From positions 2,356,001 to 2,420,000 of the forward strand of contig NZ_LT629785.1 of NCBI RefSeq assembly GCF_900105995.1: DNA of 64,000 bases, given 5' to 3'. Made by a program: the position numbers and the translations under genes. Below the pieces are notes generated by a model. That model saw nothing but the letters and a program-made list of their open reading frames with translations. It was not told where the DNA came from and ran no database searches. This DNA is from Pseudomonas pohangensis (GTDB taxonomy: Bacteria; Pseudomonadota; Gammaproteobacteria; Pseudomonadales; Pseudomonadaceae). This document shows positions 33,980 through 42,461 of this stretch, one piece after another (the stretch's first letter is position 1; every line of letters starts with the position of its first letter).

Positions 33980-34033
33980 GATTCGGTCCTTTTCATGGCA
34001 ATCATCAGCAGAGCTTTGGTAGGAGCTAGCTTT

Positions 34034-34098
34034 TGTGGGAGCGGGCTTGCCCGCGAAGTTCCCTGCGTAATCCCTTCGCGGGCAAGCCCGCTCCTACA
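34034..34098. repeat. REP-type inverted repeat
   Basis: Arms TGTGGGAGCGGGCTTGCCCG and CGGGCAAGCCCGCTCCTACA (extended to 25 bp; one mismatch) lie between the kinase and glpD-like genes. The GGGAGCGGGCTTGCCCGCGAAG core is a common Pseudomonas REP sequence. It may reduce downstream kinase expression. Confidence 0.85.
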
Positions 34099-34116
34099 GG
34101 CCTTCATCAACACTAA

Positions 34117-35697
34117 TCAGGGCAGGCTGTAACAGCGCTGCCACAGTGCAAGATAGGCCTGTTGTTCTTCATCCCAGCGCACATCGCTCCAGCCCAGCCG
34201 TGGCTGGCACAGGGCGCGGATTTGCGGCAATTCGGCGGCAGCACCGTCTGCCAGCAACAGGCCGATACGCGTGCGCCGCAGCAACAGGTCATCCAGATGC
34301 AGTACCAGTTCGTTGTCACAGGCCTGCGCCAGTTCGACCCACAGGGTGTCGAGGCTGCCAATCGGCTGCGTGCCGATTTCCGCCAGCAAGGCCGCCAGCT
34401 GCGGCAGGGCCTGGCCATGCCGCCCGCGCAGGCGACGCTGCTGGCTTGCTGAAAGCCCCGGCAGCTCAACGGCTGCCAGCGGGCGAAACACCGCCTGACC
34501 ACGATCCTCCACCGGCTTGCCGACAAAGCCGGCGCAGGCCTGCAGCACCTCCAGTGCCAGCAGGCGGAAGGTGGTCAGCTTGCCGCCGGCCAGGGTCACA
34601 CAACCCGGTTCGATCCACAGCATGTGCTCGCGCTTTTCATCCGACGGCTTGCCGCTGTCATCGCCATCACTGACCACCGGCCGCACCCCGGCCCAGCTCG
34701 ACAGCACATCGTCGCGGCCGACTTTGGCCGATGGAAACTGCTGGGCACAGGCTGCCAGCAGGTAATCCACTTCTTCCGCGCTGATGCGCGCATCCTGATC
34801 CAGCGACTCGCGGTGATCGAGATCGGTGGTGCCGATCACCGTGGCGCCTTCCCAGGGAAACACGAAGACCGGACGCCGGTCCGTTGCGTGCATAAAGCTG
34901 ATCGCATGGGCCACCGGCAAGCGCCAGTGCGGCAGCAGCAAGTGACTGCCGCGCAAGGGGCGGATATGTTCCGGCCCGGTTTTTTTACGCAAGGAATCGG
35001 CCCAGGCGCCGGTCGCCTGCGCCACTGCCTTGCTGCGGAAGCTGAAGCGCTGGCCGGACTCCTGGTCTTCGGCCAACAGACCGCAGACCTCGCCGTTGTC
35101 GCGCAACAGCTCGATCACCTGCATGCCATTCAGCGCCTCAGCGCCATCGCTGCGTGCTTCATCGAGCACCCGCAGCACCAGCCGCGCGTCGTCGGTGACC
35201 GCATCGTAGAAGCGCGTGGCACCGGCCAGACCCTGTTCCCTGATCCCCGGCAGCAGGTAGCGCAGCTGTTGCAGCGGGTAGTACAGATGGTTGCGCTTGC
35301 CGGCCAGCGCGTCATACACCGCCAGCAGGCCGCCAAACACGCGCGGCCCCGGAAACTGACCCTGATAGTGCGGAAACAGAAAACTCAGCGGATCGACCAG
35401 CCCCGGCGCTTCCTCGAGCAGGCGCTGGCGCTCGCGTACCGAGTCGCGGGTCAGCGCGAACTGGCCCTTGGCGATATAGCGCAGGCCGCCATGCACCATC
35501 TTCGACGAGCGGCTGGAAGTCCCCCAGGCAAAGTCGCGCTGCTCCAGTAGCAGGCAGCTCCAGCCACGCCGCGCGGCCTCACGCAGGATGCCGGCACCGC
35601 TGATACCGCCACCGACGACAATCAGGTCCCACTCGCGCGCTGCCAGTTCGGGCAGCGCCTGTTCACGCCAGGCAGCGTTCCATTGCGGCTTGCTCAT
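34117..35697 (-). CDS. GlpD-like FAD-dependent glycerol-3-phosphate oxidase
   Basis: The 526-residue flavoprotein begins with an FAD motif (DLIVVGGGISGAGILREAA) and GTSSRSSKMVHGGLRYI, as in GlpD. The dehydrogenase core includes VIGTTDLDHRE and LSSWAGVRPVV. GlpD enzymes oxidise the sn-2 hydroxyl of glycerol-3-phosphate to a ketone at the membrane, passing electrons to quinone. Its start overlaps the AGPS-like stop by 4 bp (ATGA), so the two are coupled. In this context the substrate may be an O-alkyl glycerol phosphate; canonical glpD activity is the alternative. Confidence 0.9.
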   Translation of the reverse strand: MSKPQWNAAWREQALPELAAREWDLIVVGGGISGAGILREAARRGWSCLLLEQRDFAWGTSSRSSKMVHGGLRYIAKGQFALTRDSVRERQRLLEEAPGLVDPLSFLFPHYQGQFPGPRVFGGLLAVYDALAGKRNHLYYPLQQLRYLLPGIREQGLAGATRFYDAVTDDARLVLRVLDEARSDGAEALNGMQVIELLRDNGEVCGLLAEDQESGQRFSFRSKAVAQATGAWADSLRKKTGPEHIRPLRGSHLLLPHWRLPVAHAISFMHATDRRPVFVFPWEGATVIGTTDLDHRESLDQDARISAEEVDYLLAACAQQFPSAKVGRDDVLSSWAGVRPVVSDGDDSGKPSDEKREHMLWIEPGCVTLAGGKLTTFRLLALEVLQACAGFVGKPVEDRGQAVFRPLAAVELPGLSASQQRRLRGRHGQALPQLAALLAEIGTQPIGSLDTLWVELAQACDNELVLHLDDLLLRRTRIGLLLADGAAAELPQIRALCQPRLGWSDVRWDEEQQAYLALWQRCYSLP

Positions 35698-37292
35698 TTG
35701 ACCAGCAACACGCCGGGTGCCAGACGCTTCTCGGGGTCGAAATGGGTGGACAGCGCCTGCAACGCGGCAATACCCAGCTCGCCCTTCTCCACCGCCAGAT
35801 ACGGCGCATGATCGCGTCCGACGCCGTGCTGGTGGCTGATGGTACCGTGGTTGTTGACGATGGTCTGGCAGGCCGAGTGCTTGAGCTTCTTCCAGCGCTC
35901 CAGAGCCGTGGCATAGCTGCTGCCGGGGCGGAATGCATAGCTGGTGTAGATGCTCGAACCCTGGCCATACACATGGGACAGGTGGGTGAACACATGCACC
36001 CGCTCGCCCTCATCCTCCAGTGCCGTGCGCAGGCTGTGTTCCAGCTTGTTCAGCAGGTCATCGACATTTGACCAGTCGGTCGAGGTTTCCAGGGTATCCA
36101 CCGCATAACCGGCTTCCCACAGACCATGGCGCAGATAGGGGAAGCGAAAACGCCCCTCTGCCCATTTCTTGCCCAGCAGGGTGCCGGTAAATACGCCACC
36201 AAAACCTTTCAGCTGCTTCTTTGCCTGCTTCAGCGACAGGGCATTCTGCTGACGGTTGCCGGTCACGCCGAAGGTCATCATGCACTTGCCGTCTCCGGCG
36301 CCGCGCAGGGCCAGATAGCGCTCCAGCCAGGCGATCTGTGCCGGGTGGCCGGCCAGGGCCAGCTGGGTTTCGGTTTCCACGGCGTTCGACAGGCGCAGCA
36401 TCGACAACGGCACCCGCGCCTGCACCAGACTGCGGATGGCCTGCAGCGCCCGCGGCCAGTCGGGCAGGAACACGGCATAGAAATTTTCTGCCTCGGCCAG
36501 TTTGCTGACCCGCACGCGCACCTCGGAAATCACCCCGAAGCGCCCTTCCGAACCCAGCAGCATTTCACGCAGATCGGGGCCCGCTGCCGAAGCGGGAAAG
36601 GTCGGGATGGTCAACGTGCCGGCAAAGGTTTCCACACTACCACCGGCAAACAGTTGCTCGATGCGCCCGTAACGCAGCGATTGCTGGCCACTGGAACGGC
36701 TGGCGACCCAGCCGCCGAGGGTCGACAGCTCCCACGACTGTGGGTAATGGCCGAGGGTGTAACCCCGGGCGCGCAACTGGCTCTCCACCTGCGGGCCGTT
36801 GGCGCCGGGGCCGAAGGTAGCGATCAGGCTCTGCTCGTCGAGTTCGAGCAGCTTGTTCATGCGTTCCAGCGACAACGTGACCACCGGCTTGTCACCGGCT
36901 TGCGGATTGATATGCCCGGCCACCGAGGTGCCGCCGCCGTAGGGAATCAGGATCACGTCCTGTTGCTGCGCCCAGGTCAGCAACTCGCGGATCTGCTCGG
37001 CGCTTTCCGGCAGGGCAACGCCATCGGGAAATACCTCGAAGCGCCCCTCGCGTACCGCCAGCCAGTCCGGCAGGCTCTGGCCACGGGCATGCCGCACGCG
37101 CACTTCGGCGTCCACACTGATCAGGGCATGCGGCTCGCCCAGCCGCGAAGCCGGCACCTGTGCCAGTACCTGCTCCAGCGAGGCATCGGGCAATACCTGG
37201 CCGGTACCGATCTTTTCGGCCAGAAAGCCAGCACCGTGCGCCGGCAGTTCGACTACCGTGCTTTCCTCACCCCAACCATTCCAACGCCGCAT
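35694..37292 (-). CDS. FAD-binding oxidase, alkyl-DHAP synthase-like
   Basis: A 532-residue VAO-type flavoprotein: FAD-binding ILIPYGGGTSVAGHIN, GHYPQSWELSTLGGWVASRS and AAGPDLREMLLGSEGRFGVI, then a cap domain ending in SHQHGVGRDHAPYL. The layout matches alkylglycerone-phosphate synthase, which exchanges the acyl group of acyl-DHAP for a fatty alcohol; its active-site His-His-His motif is His487-Gln488-His489 here. It starts divergently from the AraC regulator. Function as a true alkyl-DHAP enzyme is inferred from family and context. Confidence 0.85.
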   Translation of the reverse strand: MRRWNGWGEESTVVELPAHGAGFLAEKIGTGQVLPDASLEQVLAQVPASRLGEPHALISVDAEVRVRHARGQSLPDWLAVREGRFEVFPDGVALPESAEQIRELLTWAQQQDVILIPYGGGTSVAGHINPQAGDKPVVTLSLERMNKLLELDEQSLIATFGPGANGPQVESQLRARGYTLGHYPQSWELSTLGGWVASRSSGQQSLRYGRIEQLFAGGSVETFAGTLTIPTFPASAAGPDLREMLLGSEGRFGVISEVRVRVSKLAEAENFYAVFLPDWPRALQAIRSLVQARVPLSMLRLSNAVETETQLALAGHPAQIAWLERYLALRGAGDGKCMMTFGVTGNRQQNALSLKQAKKQLKGFGGVFTGTLLGKKWAEGRFRFPYLRHGLWEAGYAVDTLETSTDWSNVDDLLNKLEHSLRTALEDEGERVHVFTHLSHVYGQGSSIYTSYAFRPGSSYATALERWKKLKHSACQTIVNNHGTISHQHGVGRDHAPYLAVEKGELGIAALQALSTHFDPEKRLAPGVLLVK

Positions 37293-37413
37293 GCTGCTCT
37301 CCCTTATTGTGTTTCGATCGCCAATGATCGCCGCCTATACTAGCGCCCCGCCACCTGCCGTCACTGTCGAATGATGCCAGCTCTAGTCGCCAATCAAGCC
37401 AGCCACCCGCGAA

Positions 37414-38454
37414 ATGCCCATGGATAACCTCGGCTTTACTTCCGTGCCTGCCGTACTCAAGTACCTGCGCCATGCAGGGCAACTGGGTGTGGACTGTACT
37501 GCGGCACTGGCCGCCGCCGGCATCGAGCCGGCTGACATGCATGACAATAGCCAGCGCATTCCCGGCCTGAAACATGAGCAGCTGCTCGCTCACCTGCTCA
37601 AGGTTTCCGGCGACCCGCTGTTCGGGCTGCACTCGGCGCATTTCGTACAGCCCGGTTCGTGGAGCGTGCTCGGTTATATCACCATGAATTGCGCCACGGT
37701 TGGCGAAGCCATGAGCCGCATCGTGCCCTACGAAAAACTGGTGGGTGACATGGGCGTCAGCCGCATCGAGGCTGAAGCGGATCAGGTCCGCCTGATCTGG
37801 AGCTGCCGGCACCACAATCCGCAAGTACGCCGGCACATGGTCGAGGACGTGCTGGCTTCATGGCTGCTGTATGCGCGCTGGATTGCAGATACGCAGCTGT
37901 CGCCCACAGCCGTGTGGTTCGAGCATGCCCAGCCCGCCAACACCGAACTGGTCGATTATCAAACCATCTTTGGCTGCCCGATCCGCTTCGGCCAGCCGTG
38001 CAACGCCCTGCTGATCCCGCCGCACTACCTGCAGATTCCACTACGCCAGGCCGATGCCAACCTGCTGCGCACTCTGGAAGAGCATGCCCTGACGCTGATG
38101 GCCGGCATGGATCAGGACGAGCCCCTGCCGGTGCGCGTACACAACGCCCTGCGCCTGTTGCTCAAGGATGGCCTGCCGCGCAAGGAACGGGTTGCCGAGA
38201 AGTTCCACATGACCGCACGCACCCTGCAACGTCATCTGCAACAGGCCGGCACCAGCTATCAGGAAATTCTCGATCAGCTGCGCCGCGAACTGGCCGAGCA
38301 TTACCTGGTGCAAAGCCAGCTGGCCATCCAGGATATCGCCAGCTATCTGGGCTTCAGCGAGCCACGCTCGTTCCATCGCAGCTTCAAGAACTGGACCGGC
38401 ATGACGCCTGGCGAATACCGCGAACAGCACAAAGAAAGTGCAGGCCAAGGCTGA
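37414..38454 (+). CDS. AraC-family regulator (Arabinose_bd N-terminus)
   Basis: The 346-residue protein has an N-terminal ligand domain of the Arabinose_bd/OruR kind (VLKYLRHAGQLGVDCTAAL, FGLHSAHFVQPGSWSVLGY) and a C-terminal AraC HTH (about 245-340: FHMTARTLQRHLQQAGTSYQ, YLGFSEPRSFHRSFKNWTG, TPGEYRE). Divergent from the AGPS-like gene with 121 bp between them, it is the likely regulator of the AGPS/GlpD/kinase set. The ligand is unknown. A second ATG two codons in is an alternative start. Confidence 0.9.
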   Translation: MPMDNLGFTSVPAVLKYLRHAGQLGVDCTAALAAAGIEPADMHDNSQRIPGLKHEQLLAHLLKVSGDPLFGLHSAHFVQPGSWSVLGYITMNCATVGEAMSRIVPYEKLVGDMGVSRIEAEADQVRLIWSCRHHNPQVRRHMVEDVLASWLLYARWIADTQLSPTAVWFEHAQPANTELVDYQTIFGCPIRFGQPCNALLIPPHYLQIPLRQADANLLRTLEEHALTLMAGMDQDEPLPVRVHNALRLLLKDGLPRKERVAEKFHMTARTLQRHLQQAGTSYQEILDQLRRELAEHYLVQSQLAIQDIASYLGFSEPRSFHRSFKNWTGMTPGEYREQHKESAGQG

Positions 38455-38473
38455 ACTGGCGGATGGACAAGCT

Positions 38474-39012
38474 CGGGCCGGGGCGGCCCTCCCACAAAAT
38501 CTGATGCAGCCACAACCGAAGCCAAGCCGCACCACACTCCCAGTGGGAGCGGCGACCCGCCGCGATAAAGCCAGCCAAGCGCACCCGATAATCCACAAAG
38601 CCCGGGCCGGGGCGACCCTCCCGCAAAATCTGATGCAGCCACAGCCTAAGCCAAACCGCACCACCCTCCCAGTGGGAGCGGCGACCCGCCGCGATAAAGC
38701 CAGCCAAGCGCAACCGGCAACCCACAAAACCCGGGCCGGATCGGCCCTCCCGCAAAATCTGATGCAGCCACAGCCGAAGCCAAGCCGCACCACACTCCCA
38801 GTGGGAGCGGCGACCCGCCGCGATAAAGCCAGCCAAGCGCAACCGGCAACCCACAAAACCCGGGCCGGGGCGACCCTCCCGCAAAATCTGAAGTACCCAC
38901 AACCGAAGCCAAGCTGCACACCCTCCCAGTGGGAGCGGCGACCCGCCGCGATAAAGCCCGCCAAGTGCAACCGGTAACCCACAAAGCCCGGGCCGGAGCG
39001 GCCCTCCCACAA
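38474..39012. repeat. 129-bp-period tandem REP/BIME array, four units plus a partial
   Basis: CGGGCCGG occurs at 38474, 38603, 38732, 38861 and 38989, so units are 129, 129, 129 and 128 bp, followed by a truncated fifth. Each unit has a GGGCCG-N3-CG(G/A)CCC stem, a CTCCCAGTGGGAG dyad and GCGGCGACCCGCCGC. The array fills the gap between the convergent AraC and moeA genes. Because 129 is a multiple of three, reading frames stay open on both strands, but no start or composition supports a protein. Confidence 0.92.
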
Positions 39013-39054
39013 GGACAGCAAGTACCCGACCGGTTCTGTTGAGAGGCTATCTAT

Positions 39055-40272
39055 TCAGCCAAGCAACTCGCTGAACGGAATAAAACGCACGCCCTCGCCT
39101 TCCGCCAGCGTGGTGTTTTCCAGCACCTCGACCAGGCCATCGGCCCAGCTCGCACTACGCAGCACTCCGGAACTCTGGTTGGGATAGAGCACCGCACGGC
39201 CATCCTGCAGCTTGGCGCGCAGATACTCGCGGCGGCTACCGGCCTTGCTCCAGACAAACCCGGCCGGTACCTGGAAACCCAGTGGTGCCACTTGCTGCAC
39301 CCCCATACGCCGGAGGATATAGGGCCGCGCCAGCATGCCGAAGGTCACCAGAGTGGAAGCCGGATTGCCCGGCAGACCGATCACCGGCACCCCGCGAAAA
39401 CGCCCGAAGGTCAACGGCTTGCCCGGCTTGATCGCCAGCTTCCAGAACGCCAGCTGGCCTTCTTCGCGCAAGGCAGCGCCGAGGAAATCCGCCTCACCGA
39501 CCGATACCCCGCCGGTCGACAGAATCAGCCCGACATCCAGCAACTGCGCCAGTGCCACGCGGGTTGCCGGCAGGTCGTCCGGCAGGATGCCGCCATCCAC
39601 CACTTCGCAACCCAGACGCTGCAACCAGCTGATCAGCAACTGCCGGTTGCTGTTATAGATCTGCCCGGCGCCCAGCGGCTGGCCCGGCTCGATCAGCTCA
39701 TCACCGGTGGACAGCACCGCCACCCGCAAGCGACTACAGACTTTGACCTCGGCCAGCCCCAGCGATGCGATCAGTCCCAGCTCGATCGGCGTCAGCCGCG
39801 TGCCGGCTTGCAGCACCAGCTCGCCACGCCGGGTTTCCTGACCCTGCGGACGAATATGCTGGCGCGCCTTGAGCGCCTGCTTGAAACGCACCCGGCCATC
39901 GTCCAGCAGCTCGACATTCTCCTGCATTTCCACACAGTCGGCACCTTCGGGCAGCGGTGCACCGGTAAAGATGCGCGCACAGCTGCCCGCCGTCAGCGGC
40001 GCAGGTGCACTGCCGGCAAAAATGCGCTGGCTGATCGCCAGCGGTTCGCCGCTCCAGTCGGCCAGGCGCAGGGCGTAACCGTCCATAGCACTGTTGTCCC
40101 ATGGCGGCAGGTCGAGGCCAGCCACGATGTTTTCCGCCAGCACGCGGCCATCGGCAGCCGCCAGCGGCAGCGTCTCGACTTGCCCCTGCGGCGCTTCAGC
40201 CGCCAGTTCCAGCAAACGTTGCAGGGCTGTCTCGACCGGCAGCAGACCCGGCTGTGCGCAGCAATCACTCAT
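39055..40272 (-). CDS. moeA: Molybdopterin molybdenumtransferase MoeA
   Basis: The 405-residue MoeA has the domain order expected: PPWDNSAMDGYALRLADW near the N-terminus, then the MPT-binding MoCF domain (LSTGDELIEPG, IYNSNRQLL, STGGVSVGEADF) and GLPGNPASTLVTFGMLARP, and a C-terminal beta-barrel. It inserts molybdate into adenylated molybdopterin. It is 3 bp downstream of moaB on the same strand and so co-transcribed; it ends 42 bp from the tandem REP array. Confidence 0.96.
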   Translation of the reverse strand: MSDCCAQPGLLPVETALQRLLELAAEAPQGQVETLPLAAADGRVLAENIVAGLDLPPWDNSAMDGYALRLADWSGEPLAISQRIFAGSAPAPLTAGSCARIFTGAPLPEGADCVEMQENVELLDDGRVRFKQALKARQHIRPQGQETRRGELVLQAGTRLTPIELGLIASLGLAEVKVCSRLRVAVLSTGDELIEPGQPLGAGQIYNSNRQLLISWLQRLGCEVVDGGILPDDLPATRVALAQLLDVGLILSTGGVSVGEADFLGAALREEGQLAFWKLAIKPGKPLTFGRFRGVPVIGLPGNPASTLVTFGMLARPYILRRMGVQQVAPLGFQVPAGFVWSKAGSRREYLRAKLQDGRAVLYPNQSSGVLRSASWADGLVEVLENTTLAEGEGVRFIPFSELLG

Positions 40273-40275
40273 GGT

Positions 40276-40815
40276 TCAACCCCGGCTTTCGCAGGCAGCT
40301 ACCGAGGTCAGGTGCGCAACGAAGTTGCACGGGCCATGCCGTGAATCCAGCTGCTCGGCGAGGATGCCGTCCCAGGCCGTGCGACAGGCATTGGTCGAAC
40401 CCGGCAGGCAGCACACCAGCGTGCCGTTGGCCAGCCCGGCCAGCGCCCGCGACTGGATGGTCGAGGTGCCGATATCAGCAAAGGAAATCTGCCGGAACAG
40501 CTCGCCAAAGCCATCCACCTGCTTGTCCAGCAGGCAGGCTACGGCTTCCGGGGTGCTGTCACGTGCGGTAAAACCGGTACCACCGGTGATGATCACCACC
40601 TGCACGTTATCTTCGGCAATCCACTGCGCCACCTGCGCCCGTATCTTGTACAGATCGTCCTTGAGCAGCACCCGCTGGGCCAGCTGGTGACCGACTGCGG
40701 TCAGGCGATCCACCAGCAACTGGCCGGAAGTGTCGTTCTCGAAGGTACGGGTGTCGCTGACGGTCAGCACGGCGATCGCCAGGGGCACGAAAACAGCGTC
40801 CGCTTTATGTTTCAT
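40276..40815 (-). CDS. moaB: Molybdopterin adenylyltransferase MoaB
   Basis: A 179-residue MoCF-domain protein with ITGGTGFTARDSTPEAV and FRQISFADIGTSTIQSRALA, and GTLVCCLPGSTNACRTAW for MPT binding. It adenylates molybdopterin before Mo insertion by MoeA. I use the second ATG (40815), which has AGG nine bases upstream, rather than 40824. Divergent from mobA, with moeA immediately downstream. Confidence 0.93.
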   Translation of the reverse strand: MKHKADAVFVPLAIAVLTVSDTRTFENDTSGQLLVDRLTAVGHQLAQRVLLKDDLYKIRAQVAQWIAEDNVQVVIITGGTGFTARDSTPEAVACLLDKQVDGFGELFRQISFADIGTSTIQSRALAGLANGTLVCCLPGSTNACRTAWDGILAEQLDSRHGPCNFVAHLTSVAACESRG

Positions 40816-40905
40816 CTGAAGCATCCTGTTGAGCTGAAAATTTGAGATAAAAACAGGCCGGTGTTATATCACAGGCCCTTGGGACATCCTTGACGCAGAG
40901 CATTT

Positions 40906-41496
40906 ATGCCGGAAAAACCCTCATTCGCCTGTTCAATCCTGCTGCTGGCCGGTGGCCGCGGGCAACGCATGGGCGGCGCCGACAAGGGCCTGCTGGACTG
41001 GCATGGCAAACCGTTGATCGCCTGGCTGCACGAGCAGGTTCGACCGCTGACTGACGATCTGATCATTTCCTGCAACCGCAACCAGCCAACCTACGCCCGC
41101 TTTGCCGACCAACTGGTCAGCGATGCGCAGAATGACTTTCCCGGCCCGCTGGCAGGCATTCGTGCCGGCTTGCGCAGCGCCCGCCATTCACACTTGCTGG
41201 TACTGCCCTGCGATGCGCCGCTGATCGACCGCGAACTGCTGCACAGCCTGTTACACGAAGCCGGGGAGCGCCCGGTAGTCTTGCGTCAGGGCGAACAATG
41301 GCAGCCGCTGTTCAGCCTCTGGCCGGTGCAACTTCTGGAGGCGCTGGAACAAGCCTGGGCCGCCGGCCAGCGCAGCCCGCTGAGCTTCCTGCGCGCCGCC
41401 GCAGCCCGCACGCTGGATTGCCCGCAGGATGACCCGCGACTGGCCAACCTGAACACCCCGAGTCTGCTGGAGCAAACCCGGCAGCAAACGGATTGA
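40906..41496 (+). CDS. mobA: Molybdenum cofactor guanylyltransferase MobA
   Basis: The 196-residue nucleotidyltransferase starts SILLLAGGRGQRMGGADKGLL, the GTP/Mg-binding loop, and includes DFPGPLAGIRAGL and VLPCDAPLIDRELL. MobA attaches GMP to Moco to form the guanine dinucleotide used by DMSO-reductase-family enzymes. Divergent from moaB-moeA; tRNA-Pro follows 67 bp downstream. The C-terminal helix region is normal length for the family. Confidence 0.94.
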   Translation: MPEKPSFACSILLLAGGRGQRMGGADKGLLDWHGKPLIAWLHEQVRPLTDDLIISCNRNQPTYARFADQLVSDAQNDFPGPLAGIRAGLRSARHSHLLVLPCDAPLIDRELLHSLLHEAGERPVVLRQGEQWQPLFSLWPVQLLEALEQAWAAGQRSPLSFLRAAAARTLDCPQDDPRLANLNTPSLLEQTRQQTD

Positions 41497-41563
41497 GCAA
41501 CAAAATCCTGCGGCCAGGTGCTTGAAAAGGCCTAATCCATCGGTAAAAATGCCGGCCAGATTT

Positions 41564-41640
41564 CGGAGCGTAGCGCAGCTTGGTAGCGCGTCTCGTTCGG
41601 GACGAGAAGGTCGCAGGTTCGAATCCTGTCGCTCCGACCA
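41564..41640 (+). tRNA. tRNA-Pro (CGG anticodon)
   Basis: The 77-nt cloverleaf has a seven-base acceptor stem CGGAGCG/CGCTCCG, encoded 3' ACCA, T-arm loop GTTCGAATC and an anticodon stem TCTCG/CGAGA with loop TTCGGGA, giving anticodon CGG (41598-41600) for CCG codons. A terminator follows 43 bp downstream. No integrase or direct repeat suggests use as an attachment site here. Confidence 0.97.
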
Positions 41641-41682
41641 ATTCCCGGTTTGCCGCCACCCATGGCTGTCGGCCCAACAACA

Positions 41683-41708
41683 AAAAGCCCGCGTCATGGC
41701 GGGCTTTT
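41683..41708 (+). terminator. Rho-independent terminator after tRNA-Pro
   Basis: AAAAGCCCGC / GCGGGCTTTT form a perfect 10-bp stem around GTCATG, ending in a T-run. It ends the tRNA transcript and could also serve the convergent gene. Confidence 0.88.
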
Positions 41709-41730
41709 GCGTTTCTGCCTGTTTTCTACT

Positions 41731-42105
41731 TTAGCGCCGGTGCTCGATGGTCTCGCCACGGCGGGCTGGCGGTAGTTGCGGGTCGGAGTTCATCGCTAGC
41801 CACAGAGCACGCAGGATGTTCACCGCAGCCATGCTCAGGTGTTTTTCGGCGGCGTCCAACGCCAGCAAGGCGGCCTGCTGCTTCTGTTCGTTGCTCAGGT
41901 GCGCGGTCTTGCGGCCCATTTCGTCATCCACGCTGGCCATGATCTGCTGGATTTCCTGCATCACGTCATCGGAAGCGCCACGCAATTCATTCATCAGTTC
42001 GCTGAATTCTGCCGGCGTCATGGCCACCGCACGCACGCTGCGATAAGCCAGACGGGCCGGCATGGTGGCGAGGTTGAAGCCGGTCGAGAGCATTTTCCCG
42101 AGCAT
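41731..42105 (-). CDS. Conserved helical hypothetical protein
   Basis: 124 residues from the ATG at 42105, preceded by AGGAG eight bases upstream; an open frame continues upstream but lacks conserved content. The protein is mainly amphipathic helix (ALLALDAAEKHLSMAAVNIL) and starts MLGKMLSTGFNLATMPARLA, a segment that could associate with a membrane or granule surface. The gene follows mobA and tRNA-Pro, as a hypothetical does in P. aeruginosa. A phasin-like role is only a guess. Confidence 0.78.
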   Translation of the reverse strand: MLGKMLSTGFNLATMPARLAYRSVRAVAMTPAEFSELMNELRGASDDVMQEIQQIMASVDDEMGRKTAHLSNEQKQQAALLALDAAEKHLSMAAVNILRALWLAMNSDPQLPPARRGETIEHRR

Positions 42106-42461
42106 GGCATGAACTCCTGTCGAGGTGACGCCCCGGGCGCCAGGGCAAGGAAAGCCAACAACACAGGCAAAGGTAAATTGCCTGCACAACTGCAAGGATA
42201 GTCGAAAGCAGCCCCTGGCAGATACCCGGAGCGACGTTCGGCAGGCTTTTTACTGTGCCGAAATAATCTAAATAAAATAATTAAATCAATATGTTACGCA
42301 TTTTTACGGATCAGCCAGATGGCTGAGCCGGTGGTGTTATCTGCAGGAGCGGGCTGGCCCGCGAATCGGCATTTTCTGACACGCAGCCGATTGGAGAGTT
42401 TCCTTTCGCGGGCCAGCCCGCTCCTACAACAGCGCTGCTTGCATGATTGATTCGTGCTGAA
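42106..42461. other. Intergenic with AT-rich tract and REP
   Basis: 356 bp between two minus-strand genes. It holds an AT-rich stretch at about 42260-42310 and a REP hairpin at 42345-42425. No coding frame is supported. The AT-rich tract is a candidate for the downstream promoter, but no clear -35/-10 pair was identified. Confidence 0.55.
42345..42425. repeat. REP-type inverted repeat with 21-bp perfect arms
   Basis: AGGAGCGGGCTGGCCCGCGAA (42345-42365) is perfectly complementary to 42405-42425, around a 39-nt loop. It is the 'ctggccc' variant of the 34034-34098 REP, which reads 'cttgccc' at that point. Confidence 0.88.

Noticed and set aside
38438..38977. 179-codon frame with 43-residue repeats (and minus-strand equivalents)
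   Set aside because: Frames stay open only because the REP unit is 129 bp; Arg/Pro-rich translation on both strands and no start signal.
38474..39012. CRISPR array
   Set aside because: Units are 129 bp and nearly identical throughout, with no variable spacers and no cas genes.
41564..41640. tRNA-Pro as an integration site for a mobile element
   Set aside because: No integrase gene or duplicated tRNA 3' end visible on either side.
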